Shown: positions 1 to 12,189, counted from the first letter of the stretch. The stretch is 64,000 nucleotides of DNA from Utricularia gibba (GCA_002189035.1 CM007990.1:5704001-5768000); one strand, 5' to 3'. A program made the numbers and translations. The notes: generated from the sequence alone by a model not told the origin.

Positions 1-399
1 TGGGATTATATGAATTAGTAAAAATTATTCATATATAATAATAAAAATTTGTAAATTATAATTTTCAAACGACCAATAAAAGGCTTTATAGCTTTTTTGA
101 ATTATTTAGAAAATTGTTTATTGAACCCTCGAATTTTCGTTTGAGTTGGTTTTCTTTATTAATCTTTTAAATATTCTAATTTTAAGAAGCGATAGAAATT
201 TGGGTGACGCTGACCGGGGTAAGTCGTCGACTCATTCTACTCTTCAACCGTCTGAATCTAAGAAGAAGCTCCGCTGTCAGAAGATTCTTCTCGGCGAAGC
301 AACGTTCGTCTCTCGGCTGCGCTTTTATTTCTCTCGATTTCAATATATATTCTTCGTGTATCAGATCTCGGAGAGTTTGATTGCTTATTGCTTTAGAAA
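1..399. other. 5' flank and leader of the SCAMP gene
   Basis: No separate gene is visible. The first 140 bases are AT-rich. From about 200 the composition becomes more balanced, with CT-rich stretches typical of a plant 5' leader running up to the start codon at 400. An open frame at 146-463 crosses the true start codon in another frame and has no recognisable protein features. Confidence 0.5.
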
Positions 400-3199
400 A
401 TGGCCGGCCGTTACGATCGCAATCCTTTTGAAGAAGAAGAGGAAGTTAACCCATTCGCTGTAAGTTTTTTATTATTTTTGTATTGAGTTTGGATCGTGAA
501 CTTTTCGTTGTCCATCTTTAGTTGTTGGTTCGATTGATTTGACTGAGTCGCACTCCGATTTCGGATTGATTTGAGGTGAATTTATGTAGGAGGGGAAAGG
601 AAGGCCTTCTGGACAGCCGAAGTTTGGTGGAGGTTCATTTTTTACTACGGTGAGTTCGATATCACGAGGCTGTCACAGTTCAGAGAAGTCTACTTCAGAT
701 AGATTTTTTAAAATAGGCATTTAAATTACTTAAACCGATGCTTTGACAAACCTGGTTTTGCTCATTGTTTTTCTTCGACCCGTGTTGTATTTAGAATCCT
801 GGTAGCACACCTCCTGCAGCAAACTCAAGGCTCACACCTCTTCCTCCTGAGCCTGCTGACTTTTATAATCCTACTGCAACAGTGGACATCCCTCTTGATA
901 ATTCTTTGGTATTTAAATGCTCTCATGCTCACTTCGATTATTTCTTTTTTTTTTATTATTTTAAATTGAGTGCTTATCGTATGAAACCTAACATTTATCT
1001 CAAAATTAGGACTTGAGAAAAAAAGAGAGAGAACTGCAAGCCAAGGAAGCTGAACTTAAAAGACGGGAAGAGGTATTCTAATAGCTGCTGGTTAAATTGT
1101 GTCTTGTGTCTTACACTTCCTAATCTCATGCATTGATAAAATTCAATCTTATAATAATCAAGACAACTTGAGTGGGCTTCTTAAAAAAAAACGGAAGAAG
1201 ATCTGAGTGGCTCTTGAGTTCCAATGGCTGTGCAGCGTCATAGGCCTTCAAAACTTTAGTCATAGTGAGATATTTGTATAATTTTGAACATGATTTTAAT
1301 ACTATAAAGATGCTCACAGGAAGTCAGACGGAAAGAGGAGGCTGCTGCGCGAGGTGCTGTTTGTCTAACTTATTTTTACCTTTTTGGGTACATATTCAAT
1401 CATCTACTTTTTGAGCAAGCACTAGGGAATGCCAATAATATCTCATTGCAGCTGGCATTGTCATTGAGGATAAGAACTGGCCTCCATTTTTCCCTATCAT
1501 TCACAATGATATTGCGAACGAGATACCTATTCATCTGCAGAGGATGCTGTATGTTGCATTCACGACCTTCTTGGGTAAGGCTCTTGCAAAGTGGTTTGAT
1601 GAAAGCTGCCGTTTCTTTTTTTCTAGTTAGTTTTTGCTATCTGAAAACCCAAGTTGCCTTTTCATCGTCAATACTATCCGAATTCGTTGTTTCACATGTA
1701 TGAAAGGAGGCTTTGTTTTGGTTTTGTTGTGGTGGTGACATTTGGTTGTGTTACGCACTCATTTTGGGATGAGAGTTTTATGAGAATGGAAATGAGAGTG
1801 TGACCTGTTGCCATGTTGTGCAGACTAAAAATATTTGAAGTATACCATATCTATCTGATATTTGAAGTGCTCGACTCCATCTAGTTTCCATGACTCCAAC
1901 TAATGGTGGATTACTGTCGTGTAGGAATTACTTTGGCATTGTTTTGGAATATTATAGCAGTGACCACAGCATGGATTAGAACAGGAGGTTTGTTTCATTT
2001 GTGACAGGTTAATTATGCACTTGAGGATTGAGTATTACTAAGCGTTAATTTCTCTTCTAGATGCAACGATTTGGTTTCTTGCTGTTATCTACTTTATATC
2101 TGGTGTTCCTGGAGCCTACTTTATGTGGTATCGCCCACTGTATCGTGCTTGCAGGTGTGTGATACCCTCCTTATGAAGCTGATGTTAGTATCACTATTAC
2201 ATTCTGAAGCACCGTATCTGTCTAATGCCAAGATTATTAGTGTAATTTTGTTTTGTTTTGTAAATTGGGAGTATGGATGAATGTCTCTCATATGTGGCTT
2301 GATTTCTCAACAGAACTGAGAGTGCCGTGAAATTTGGATGGTTCTTCCTCTCTTACTGTGTAAGTTGTTAGTATGTGATATCTTACGATCTTTAGCAGCA
2401 ATTGTAATGAAAAGCAATATGATGCATTTCTTGCAGCTCCACATTGCCTTCTGCATCTTTGCTGCAGTTGCACCTCCAGTTGTTTTTAGAGGGAGATCTC
2501 TTGCGTAAGCTTGCCTTTTTTTTCAGAAAATAAAAAAAAACCCTTTTCATCTTTACAGATAGCACATCTTTTTGTGAGATATTTCCTTCATTTTTTTTTT
2601 CAAATTCCATCAGAAAGGCAGAACCGAAATGCAAAATATTGTTGAATTCTCTGCTTCAATTTTGCTGATCGCTGCCACCGTCTTGTCTTGCAGTGGAATC
2701 CTGCCAGCCGTGGAGCTCATCGGCAATCAAGTTCTTGTTGGGGTTTGTTCAATAATCTTTCTGGACCATGTTGATAAGCTTGTTTTCTCGCGGTTTTCTA
2801 GTCATGCATCTATCTCTTACTAATCTTCTATCAAAAGTTACGCTTAATAGTGGAATCTATTCGCAGACTTAAGCCTACAAGAAGGCGCACCTTTTTGCTC
2901 ATTTTCGAAGTTCTGATTGGCCTCTTTTTTTCTTACAATTGTAGATATTTTACTTCGTCGGATTCTCACTTTTCGCCCTTGAGTCGGTTCTTAGTGTCTG
3001 GGTTATACAGGTCTGACATCTACTCCTCTACTTCAATTTTTTGTGCAAATACGCCACTCTGCATATATATGACCCTGAGGTTTTCTTGCTTACACCCTCT
3101 TTACCTCTTCAGCAAGTGTTCATGTACTTCCGAGGAAGTGGCAAAGCAGCAGAAATGAAGCGTCAGGCCGCCAGGGGAGCACTTCGAGCTGCAGTCTAA
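400..3199 (+). CDS. SCAMP: Secretory carrier-associated membrane protein (SCAMP)
   Basis: Thirteen exons join in phase: 400-459, 590-649, 795-908, 1010-1072, 1320-1353, 1452-1574, 1925-1987, 2061-2154, 2314-2359, 2437-2504, 2694-2742, 2945-3010 and 3113-3199. They give 308 residues. The N-terminus has an NPF motif ([13 protein letters not shown]), a Pro-rich stretch and a Lys/Glu coiled coil ([20 protein letters not shown]-like). The core [15 protein letters not shown] is followed by four hydrophobic segments, the SCAMP topology. SCAMPs are membrane proteins of the trans-Golgi, early endosome and plasma membrane that act in vesicle traffic; NPF motifs can bind EH-domain proteins. The C-terminus ends in a basic, Ala-rich tail. 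Length and motif order fit plant SCAMPs. No odd feature was seen. Confidence 0.95.
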
Positions 3200-3514
3200 G
3201 ATGTGATATTCCCATGGTGTTCCTTCGTCTCTGCCTTACTGTTTGTTCGTTTTGTTCTTTTTATGCAACAGCTAAATAGGCAGACAACCGTCATTTTTAT
3301 GTAACTTTTGGTAACACTATGAAGTTCTTAGTAGAACATTGGGATTGATTTCCTCCAAAAATGAAACCAGCAGCATCTTTTTTTCTTCCTGAAGAGTAGA
3401 CTGCTATGATCAGTAGTTAATTAGACTCCTGTCTAGACTTGAGGATACATGGGGAGGTAGCACTAGCACTGTTGCTCCAGCTACCTAGCACCAAACCGTT
3501 GAGTTTGATGTTTG
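3200..3514. other. Convergent 3' region
   Basis: This holds the 3' ends of the SCAMP gene (+) and the Cys-rich gene (-), which face each other. No further gene is seen. Confidence 0.5.
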
Positions 3515-4786
3515 TTATGCAGAAGTGCTAGCAATATCATCATCATTATCCGTAGTTAGGATGGGTGTTCCAGCATTGAATCGTCGTCTTCGTTCCGGTT
3601 GAGGTTCCTGCTTTGGTTCTCGTGACTGAACTTCCCTGGTTTTCTCTTGTGGTACATCGTACTGCACAGGGAACAGATTGTTTAGGGCATGCTCTAAAAC
3701 CGCTGAATAAAACAAGTGACTTACCTTGTAAGCACAGCCAGATATGCAGGCCCGGAAACATTCCTGTGACCAAGAGAAACACATACGCCAATTCACATTG
3801 TGCTGCCTGCCGCCAGATGGAGAAGGGAGAGTGGTGATTGGTATACCTCTGAATAGGAAGCAGAACCAGGGGATCTGTCGATGTAAGAGCTCCACTTCTG
3901 GTTCTTGAAAACAGGGTCCTTGTAGCACATCTCATCGCACTCTCCCACACCTGAACCCTCATTCATTGGACTCTCATCACACGCTATATTCAAGATTACA
4001 TACATTCCATGCAGCAAACGTAACTGAAGGGTGATAATTTGAACTTACAGTCGTCCCATGTCTCAGCATCAGCATCACACCCCTTTTTACAGAATATCCT
4101 CCCTGCACACCAACACCAGCATACCCTTTTCTTTTTTACCAGAAGAGCCAACGAGTTTTGAGTTTATCAAGACAAGTACCACCATTTGGGACAAAAAAAC
4201 AGCATTTTGTTGGCAAACCTTGTCACGTATCAGGTCTACACCATTGACCATACCATATAACCATGAACAAGTTTTTTTTTTTTTTTTTCAATGATCTTCT
4301 AAAAAGATTCTAACATGCTTCTCTAGGCAGCTTTGTAAGATAGAAGCAACTCCTTTTCAAAGGTAATAGGAATCCAATTGTTCAATGAGGATTCTGAGGT
4401 TTCCCAGAAATGTTGTTTGGTCCATGTGTCAGGGCAATAGAGCCATACTTTTCAAAATTCCAACCCCTTAAATTGCATCACTAGGCTTCATAACATGTTG
4501 TATTTGCTCTCAACGATGCAAAAACTCAGATATAATACAGGGGAGAGGAAGCCATTATCTTTGATCAATCGAGGACACAGCCTTCCCTCATTGCAATAAA
4601 CTCCGCAACACAACATATTGATTCCACGAGAAATAACCCAGAAAGAAATCTAGGCACCCAAAAAGCAGATTATAAAATCCTGTGTAATGCACAAAGGAGA
4701 AGAACATTACATGGGATTTGCATGACCGCGGCATATTTGTTGTTGCATCGGCTGTTGCAAGGAGGAGCCCATTGATCAGCTTTCAT
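3515..4786 (-). CDS. Conserved plant Cys-rich protein of unknown function (5' end not resolved)
   Basis: Exons on the minus strand join in phase: 4786-4711, 4102-4049, 3983-3847, 3763-3725 and 3661-3515. The stop is at 3515. Visible blocks are KYAAVMQIPWRIFCKKGCDA, then CDEMCYKDPVFK, SSYIDRSPGSASYSE, and ECFRACISGCAYK, followed by a Pro/Glu/Arg-rich acidic tail. Regularly spaced Cys pairs suggest disulphides, so a secreted or luminal protein is likely. I recall this block order from uncharacterised plant proteins but know no assigned function. The first Met used (4786) has no signal peptide, so an upstream exon between 4790 and 5500 may be missing. The exon 39 nt long at 3725-3763 is supported by strong splice sites on both sides. 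Confidence 0.7.
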
Positions 4787-5573
4787 TGCCTTCGCCTTCA
4801 CGGAAACAAGAAATCAGACAAAATTTGCCTCATGAAAATAAGTGGGCGAGACCTAGGGAAAAGAAAAAAAAGTAAATTCTGTTTTAAGGATGGTACCTAT
4901 CAAATTTACAACATATTCTGACGCCAACAAGATATAGTTTACAGTCCCACGCAAAGTACTGTTATAGAATCTAGTGTCGGGATCTCCATAAATCTGGCAT
5001 GAAAGGAGGAGGATGAGACAAATAAAACAAATATGCCTCAGAAATCGTGTCAGGTAAAAACCCGTAAACCAATCATAGAAGGGTGAAGAGCAGTTTACCT
5101 CCTAATTCCCGATCCGACTGCACCAGATTCAACAAGGAAATTCACCTTGAAACGGCTCCGTCAAGCCACAAAATAATGCTGCCACGCGCCGCCACGGCGA
5201 GGTAAATAAAAGTTACTTGTCGGTCAAGAAAACCTTCCTGGGCCTGGGCATATTTAGTTTCTTCCCAACCAGGTAGCCCAGGCCCATACTATTTGCTTGC
5301 CCTTTTTCTATCCTATAAATCTAATATTAAAAAAAGAAAGACAAGATTACTTGAGAACCGGGAAGGGGGGAGCCGAACCGGAGTGGACCGGGCCCGGTCC
5401 CCATTTGGTATAGTATATGACCAGAACGGCGTGGTCCGAAGGCTCCTGGCGTCTGTGTTTGTTCTACCGTCTTGAGGAAAAAGGAGAATCTACACGCTCA
5501 ATTGCCTCTTCCTTTTTCTTTTCTCACTTGACTCGCGTCTTCATCGCCTCCTTGCGCCGCCTTCATCTACGGA
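4787..5573. other. Divergent intergenic region between Cys-rich gene (-) and RING1 (+)
   Basis: This probably holds the undetected first exon and promoter of the minus-strand Cys-rich gene, and the promoter and leader of RING1. Several short frames occur, but none has recognisable features. Confidence 0.4.
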
Positions 5574-8408
5574 ATGCCCGTTCAGAAGCGCCCTCGTGAT
5601 TCCTCCGCTTCGCCTCCTCATTCTCAACCTCCGGGGGAGGACGAGAAACCGGATGATTTGCTGCCAGGCTGCGAGAATCACGCCCCGGAGAAACTGGAGA
5701 ACTTGAGCGGTGCGTGCTTGCATATGCATACATGCTCATGTCTGCAACTCATGCATTATATCGTCGCCGCGGATTCGAGCCTCGGCTAACGTTTTTGCGT
5801 TCCGTTTTGTTGGATGACTTGGGTCTTGTATTCATCTGGTGCTGTTTTCTGTATTCGATTCTCAGATTCTGGAGAGAGTTCTGTTTCTGAAGATGGAGAA
5901 GACGGAGAGTAATCTTTCTGTATCCCTCTTTGTGTGTGCTTGTACATGATCACGCACATTCACGTATGAGTTTGCCCGGCGTGCGTGCTGTCTGTAAACG
6001 GTGATCTGCCCTTTCCCTTCTTCTTTGGTCTGCAACGATCTGTATGATGCGAAATAATGGAGCCCAGATCTGCTTCAGCTTCTTGTGCTATACGTTTGGC
6101 TTTCTTTCTCCTGGAGATTCTTTCTAACATTTCCTTCAGTTTCTTGGGGAGTTATTTTCCTCTTCTTTTTTGTTCTGTGGATTTAAAGTGACACAAAGAC
6201 TACGTTTTTCCTAGCGCTACTCCTACTGATGAGCACTGGTTTTGTCTGCTAACAGTCTGATGAATGCTTTTCAACTGGTTAAAATGTTGATGTACTAAGG
6301 AAATTGCTTGCACGTGATTGTTTGTATTTCACAGAAGATCCCGTGCAAGGCAGAGCAGAAATAGTGTACAGGGATATTGTGTTAATTCATAGTGATGTCT
6401 GTAATCACATTCCTTCCTGTTAAAAGAAATATATTGTAATAACTATCCATAGAGAAAACAAATTAAGTTGCTTGAAGCAACTGACTCGAAATGAATGAGT
6501 GAGTTTGCAGGGAAGTTCAGTGTTAAAGTAGGATGTGGACTGATATGCTTTGTTCTGTCAAACCAGATTCATTGTTGTGAAGCTGGCTGAAGTGTCCAAG
6601 GAAGTTCAGTGCCCCATATGCTTAGGTGTGTCTTTTGATGTTTCTCTCATGATCTTGTTCATTCTTGGCTAAGATCTGCTAGAACGTAATTAGTTTTATG
6701 TACTACACACATTTTCCTTGTTCTTATATTTTTGTCTCATTGTTACAGGCATAATTAGGAAAACAAGAACTGTCATGGAATGCTTGCACCGCTTCTGCAG
6801 AGAGTGCATCGACAAGTCCATGCGCCTTGGGTATGGTCCTGAGTTTTATGTTCTTTTGAGCAGCTTTTTTCTCTCCTTTAATATGTCTACGTGTGTAGGA
6901 ACAAGGAGTGCCCTGCTTGCCGCAGGCATTGTGCTAGTCGACGTTCTTTAAGGGATGATCCAAATTTCGATGCTCTTGTCTCTGCATTATACCCTGGAAT
7001 CGGCAAATATGAGGAAGTAAGAGCTTACAGAACTGCCATTTTATCATTTCTGCAAGTTAAGTTGGTGGAAAGTGTACCAATATGTATGATGTTCTCAGGA
7101 CTTAATTTTCCATGACGAGGAGAAGGCTTGCAATGAGGAGGTACCATACTTCAACGTGTATTTTTGGGAGCTCTTCGTACTGAATCATCTTTTTTGTTTC
7201 ATGACAGGTTCAAGATTTAGTTTCCCAGAATGTTCGTCCTCCAGGTGAAGCTCTAGGAAAGAAGAGAACACCAGCCAGAAGTACAGCAGCGGCTGGTTCA
7301 AGGAGACAGAGCAGTTCTCGAAAGTCACGAGGACGTAGGAACCACAGTTCAAATGGACATAATGAACTAGATGAAGAAGGAGCCATAGGGAATGACAGAA
7401 GCAAAAACTCATCATCAACTGATGAGCATGCAGAACCGCCCAGAAGATCGGGCATCTCCAGGACTTCAAAGCCTTCATTAGAGAGTGATTTAGAATTAAA
7501 TACAAAAGCATCTTGGGCATCCGGTGCTGTTGTGGGCAGATCAAAGGGTCTGAAATGGGGAAGAAGTGGCGTGCGCAGCAACACTAGACGCGTTGGCCAC
7601 AGTTGGATCAGCAGTAGAATTTCAAGCCAGAATCGGCTGTCAAACCTGATGAACCGCCTCCAGAGTTCACATGAAAATGATGATGCGGTAATGTCACATA
7701 CCTTGCTTTAGTAACCTCATTAACTGTTATCAGGAGTGCATCTTAGTTCTTTCCTACCCTTCAGTCCAGAGTCACTCTGAAGCTTATTTCCTTGAACGAG
7801 GAGGAGATTCCTAGCCTGAAGCGGCCTTACATTTGCTGCAGCACCAAATCATCAGTCGGACACTTAACTAAGGTGCCACCTGCATCCTTTACTCTGAAAC
7901 TCTTTACCACAGAAGATGATGGCTTCATCAATATCCCTAAAACCGCATTTTCTGCAGTATGTCGCCATGCAGACGTCCCTTGAAGCCAATCAAATTCAGA
8001 TGCGCATACTACATGACACCCATCTGGACATCATCTTCACTCTGAACCAGCAAGCAACTATCGATGACATTCTAGCCAAGTTCACTCCAAGAAGTCTGGT
8101 AAACTTCTTAAACCTTACTCCAAAGCTTCTGCAACGATCCAATCCTCTACCTCCATTGTTCCCTTTGCTCCGGAAAGCCTCACCTAGTGCCTTGCCACCC
8201 TTCTTTTCAAGTACAGCACCCCAATTGAATCCCACATCCATTAAAAACACTCCCAAGATCTCAGTAATAATATTAGGATTGTTGCAGTTCTTGCAGCAGT
8301 TGTCATAAAGATCCTTGTTAAACCATTGTCTTCTTCCAGGTTTTGGCCTACGAGAGGAAGCTTCCTGATGCTGCAATCTTCTCCATGGATGACTGTCTGG
8401 TGGCTTGA
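5574..8408 (+). CDS. RING1: RING1-type E3 ubiquitin ligase of Polycomb repressive complex 1
   Basis: Ten exons: 5574-5709, 5866-5908, 6567-6625, 6749-6830, 6899-7016, 7099-7140, 7208-7687, 7765-7872, 7958-8098 and 8340-8408, giving 425 residues. A Pro/acidic N-terminus leads to the RING finger: [20 protein letters not shown], then [15 protein letters not shown] and [13 protein letters not shown], with all eight Cys/His ligands present. After the invariant [18 protein letters not shown] comes a basic, Ser-rich linker in the 480-nt exon, then a RAWUL-like C-terminal domain ([21 protein letters not shown]). Plant RING1 proteins mono-ubiquitinate histone H2A and repress embryonic and meristem genes. 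The protein is somewhat shorter than Arabidopsis RING1A/B as I recall them. The last exon is the least certain. Confidence 0.93.
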
Positions 8409-8782
8409 GCGTTTACTTCTAATTTCGCCTCTTTTTTCTTTTTCGAATTTTGGTTATGCACTGTGTGTGTATAATAGTATTATTGTTTAATATCGACAGT
8501 AATAATATTGGGTTTATATTTCTCTTAACCTAGGTTTTACAACTTATTAATAATAAAAAATTCTTTTTTAAATTTTTATTATTTAAAAATAAATTTTATT
8601 CATATTTGATATTAAAATTTGATTATTTTTTTATAAAAAATATTGATACAATCGACAAGAGAGATATTTTTAGTATTTATAATTTGATTATGTAATAAAA
8701 CTTATTTTTAATGTTATAAGATTTATTTAATTTGATATACCGAATAATATTGAGAATTTCACAGTAAGGACTGCTCGGGTGG
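8409..8782. other. AT-rich spacer
   Basis: Very AT-rich sequence with no coding signal. It holds the 3' end of RING1 and the promoter of the OB-fold gene. Confidence 0.5.
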
Positions 8783-9638
8783 ATGGATCAGAAAAATCAT
8801 CGGGTTGTTTCGTCACGTCCTCCAATGGAATCCAAAGCGCCGTCTGCAGCGAACCAACAACAAGCGGATACCGCCGCCGCGGCCAAGCCGAGTCTCCGGA
8901 AGCCAGTTTTTGTGAAAGTGGAGAACCTGAAACCAGGCACCAACGGGCACACGCTCGTCGTGAAGGTTGTGCATTCGAACACAGTCGTGAGCAAGAAGCC
9001 ACGGTCGCAGAATTTCCGTGGGGCTCAGAATCAGAATTCCAAAATCGCTGAATGCCTCGTCGGCGACGAGACGGGAGCGATCCTCTTCACTGCGCGGAAT
9101 GATCAAGGTTCGGAATTACATTAATGGATTCCCTCAATTTCTATAGATCTCCGTTTCTGATAAATCGTAGGGATTTTGACTTCGTCCGAGCCCCAATTCA
9201 AGGTCAATCCTTGAACCCCGTAACCCTTCCCCTGAAGAAAACCTCTGAGAGTCCATAGATGCATCCCCGTAGCATGATGATAAACGTGCCATCCACATGT
9301 TGCTGAATACCTGCTTCGTTGTCACTACTGCATTCTGAGCATGTTCATATCATAGGCAGTTGCTAGGGCGCCATTGGAACTGATTTTGTGCAGGATCTTT
9401 GTGTTGGAGTTCGAGTGTCTGATCATGTGGGATCATGCTTGCAGTTGATCTCATGAAGCCGGGCAGCACAGTGATACTAAGAAATGCGAAAATCGACATG
9501 TTCAAAGGGTCCATGCGGCTGGCTGTGGACAAGTGGGGCAGAATCGAGGCCACTGAACCAGAAGCATTTGAGGTGAAGGAGGACAACAATCTCTCCCTGG
9601 TGGAGTACGAGTTGGTGAATGTTGTCGAAGAATCTTGA
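8783..9638 (+). CDS. OB-fold nucleic-acid-binding protein, SOSS complex subunit B-like
   Basis: Two exons, 8783-9107 and 9445-9638, give 172 residues. A low-complexity Gln/Ala/Lys N-terminus is followed by a single OB fold. Its strands include FVKVENLKPGTNGHTLVVKV, IAECLVGDETGAILFTARNDQ, STVILRNAKIDMFKGSMRLAV and a C-terminal DNNLSLVEYELV. In animals SOSS-B/NABP proteins bind single-stranded DNA in repair; the plant homologues are small OB-fold proteins whose role is less clear. A second in-frame Met lies 14 codons downstream at 8825, so the start could be there. The splice is phase 1 with a standard GT-AG intron. Confidence 0.85.
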
Positions 9639-10697
9639 ACCATCGGATCTCCGGTGTGTGCTGCTTCTTCCGGGCATGGTATAGGCGGCTGTGGATTGTG
9701 GTTTCCGGGTATACATGTTGATCGTTGCATGTACTTGCATAAGGATGGGGGGTGCTGCTCTCATCTAATTTTCTTGGTCTGATGAACCTTCTTGTGACGT
9801 TTCTAAGTATTGAAGAGGTTTGGCACAGTGAAATTTTTTGGAGCTCAGGCCATCTTTGTTGCTGTGAACTGGATATGCAAAGAGGTTAAATAAAATGATC
9901 ATGTTAATGTAAGAGAACGCAGGTGATCTGGGAAAAACATAAAACGGTGAGTTTGGGTGAGATTATGAGTTTTGCAGGGCTGAGGTCAATACATGTGCAT
10001 ATCTCAATGAAAATCAGTACTACAGCAAGGGAATAAGAGACGAGTTCCATACAGTTATTAGTAAGGGGCTGGGGTAACTCCGCTGAATGTTGGAGGCATT
10101 CTGGGGATCCTCATCCATCTACACAGCAGAGGGCAGAAGAAAGGTAGAATCAGAAACACAAGGATCATCATCCTGTCTGAAGCTTTGCACAACGACAACG
10201 GAATCACAAACCTAAACAAGCAAAAACGACGGAGATCAACGTTTATAGACGAATGTTAACAGTGAAAACGCAGAATGATCAAAAGCAAATGCTTAGAACC
10301 CCTGATCAACAAAATGAGCATTCATCAAAGGCCACTAGGATACAACTATGTGCAGAAGAAAGTAAACGAACGATCCATCGATATGATTACTCATTTTCGG
10401 CAACTTAATCAGGGGTGCATCCACATCTCATGTTCATCATAAATCATGAATATACAAGGTAGATTGTTCAACAACATTAGAACAAGCAGAGTCTTGAAAA
10501 TAGTCCTGTTGTTGGAACAGTCTGGTTGGAGCAAGCCCCAAGGGCTGACTAATGCAGAGATTGTGAACCAGTCAAAATCAATAAACCCATGCACACAATC
10601 TTCTGTTATACGCATTGAGAAGGTCCAGAAAAAACACCAGCAAATTGGGGCTAAAGTATACATATTTAATGGAATGACGAGGAGCACATGAGCAAAC
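9639..10697. other. Region between the OB-fold gene and NFD6-like exon 2
   Basis: It contains the 3' untranslated end of the plus-strand OB-fold gene and, on the minus strand, the downstream intron(s) and final exon(s) of the NFD6-like gene. Candidate NFD6 acceptors occur near 10180-10190, but I cannot choose one. The open frame 10409-10687 (-) is hydrophobic but has no known motif. Confidence 0.4.
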
Positions 10698-11056
10698 CTT
10701 CAACATTCCAGGCCTGAGTACTAGTAGCAACCAAAAGATTCGAAGCAAGCAAAGCAGCCGCAGTTGCGGTATGATACGGCAACAGTGAAATGGCACTGAC
10801 TCTGCGCATCTCCACTGGCGACCTAATATCCAGGATGAACGAATTAGCTTCAACTATCAGATAAAAAAGAGATACACAGCAAGCAAAATATTCGTATTCG
10901 GTACCTGAAAATGCGCGTCGAGATGGGACTTCGACTTGCGACGCCAATCGGTGAGGTAGCAGCTCTCGACCTGACTCCTGAAGCAAATCTCGCGGCGGCA
11001 CCACGACTAAACACTGCATCCGATCGCAATAACGACCTCGAAACGGCGGCAGCCAT
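10698..11056 (-). CDS. NFD6: NFD6-like small mitochondrial protein (3' end open)
   Basis: Exon 1 (11056-10905) encodes an Arg/Ser/Ala-rich, acid-free mitochondrial presequence (MAAAVSRSLLRSDAVFSRGA) ending STRIFR. Exon 2 (10822-10698) encodes SPVEM followed by LLPYHTATAAALLASNLL, the signature of NUCLEAR FUSION DEFECTIVE 6-type proteins. In Arabidopsis NFD6 is mitochondrial and needed for karyogamy. The frame leaves exon 2 in phase 1 after WNVEG, so at least one short last exon lies downstream; these genes are known for variable C-termini. One possible continuation begins near 10189, but its long hydrophobic tail is unconvincing. Confidence 0.8.
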
Positions 11057-11081
11057 GGCGACGGAATGGCCAATGGAGCAA

Positions 11082-11095
11082 GGGGGGGGGGGGGG
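11082..11095 (+). repeat. G14 homopolymer
   Basis: A run of fourteen G residues lies about 26 bases upstream of the NFD6-like start codon, in its leader or core promoter (C-run in the sense strand of that gene). Run length is likely variable and prone to sequencing error. Confidence 0.9.
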
Positions 11096-11397
11096 CTTGG
11101 GTTTAGCTCCTTTCGGCCATTTTGGGCTGCTGATCTAAATTGGGCTTAACACCGAAAATATCATCTATGAGCTTGTTAAGCCATTGGGCTTGATGAATTA
11201 CTTAATTAAAGAAAAATGCAGCAAAATCGATTTATAAAAAAAAATATTTATTTATAAAAGACTAGTTATTGGGAATTCACATTAAACAGACAACAGAGTG
11301 AAATGTCCATTTAGCCATAATGTTATATCATTTTTCTAGTGACAATCAAGGGTAGAAATGAAAATGCAAATGAACCCTACGGTCGTCGGAGTTTCTT

Positions 11398-12189
11398 TCA
11401 GGGCCAGGAGTTGGAGTATCCTTCACCGGCGCCGGAAAACGAGTTCCCGCCATAGCTCCCTCTGTTACTGGGAAAATATCTGTTCTCATCGAAACCTTGC
11501 TTCATCACCTCGTAAGGATGGTTGACATTGAATTTCTCAGCGTTCAAATCGTAGAAGTACTTCCCATTCTCAAACGCCCGCGTGTCGCTCATCCCCTGCG
11601 GTGTCGTCTCGCCGGTATAGAGACTGGATTCGCTTCCTCGAAAAAGGGATCCGCCAATAAGCGACGTGGGCTTGGGCGAATCACCATTGTAACCGAAATC
11701 GTAGCGGTGTCGCTCATTGTAGTTGGAATTGATACCGTGTCCCTCGTCGGATTCCCCAATCAGAGACGCGGGCTTATCAGAATCGCCGTTGTAGTTGGAA
11801 CTGTAGACTTGTCCCTCCTCATTGTACCCGTACTTGCTGGGATTCTCGTGGAGCTCCTCGCTTTCATCAACGGCGTAGAAATTCTCCTTTTCCGGAACAC
11901 TGGGCTCCTTGAACTCTTCAGGCTGGGTGACGTAGGCCACCGGGTTGTAGTTTTTGGGGAGATGGGGGTTGAAATCGGCGCCAGATTTTGCTGTCGGGAT
12001 TTTTCCCTCCAGGCCGTAGGCATTATCGGTTTCCGGTAGGAAAGTAGGCTCCACATGTTCCCGTATCTTCTTCAACTCCGCACCGGTGTCGACCGGCGAC
12101 ACCTTGTCGAACGAGGGCAGCTCCCTGGCGACACAATGAAGCGCCAAGAAGAGGGGTAAAGCAAGGAAAACGCGAACAGAAAACCCCAT
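11398..12189 (-). CDS. E6-like secreted protein
   Basis: A single exon of 263 residues. It opens with a clear signal peptide (MGFSVRVFLALPLFLALHCV) and then becomes hydrophilic, rich in Asn, Tyr, Gly, Glu and Ser. The E6 signature QGMSDTRAFENGKYFYDLN is present near residue 200. E6 proteins were first described from cotton fibre and are extracellular with no known enzymatic role; Arabidopsis has uncharacterised E6-like genes. The middle carries two copies of a YNGDSxKPxSLIG repeat separated by about 30 residues. I started at the Met before the signal peptide; the longer frame to 12315 lacks one. Antisense open frames across this gene are shadows of its repeat composition. Confidence 0.88.
   Translation of the reverse strand: MGFSVRVFLALPLFLALHCVARELPSFDKVSPVDTGAELKKIREHVEPTFLPETDNAYGLEGKIPTAKSGADFNPHLPKNYNPVAYVTQPEEFKEPSVPEKENFYAVDESEELHENPSKYGYNEEGQVYSSNYNGDSDKPASLIGESDEGHGINSNYNERHRYDFGYNGDSPKPTSLIGGSLFRGSESSLYTGETTPQGMSDTRAFENGKYFYDLNAEKFNVNHPYEVMKQGFDENRYFPSNRGSYGGNSFSGAGEGYSNSWP

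Noticed and set aside
11497-12039. 180-residue plus-strand open frame
   Set aside because: It is the antisense of the E6-like gene, and its openness follows from that gene's biased codons. No motif and no signal peptide.
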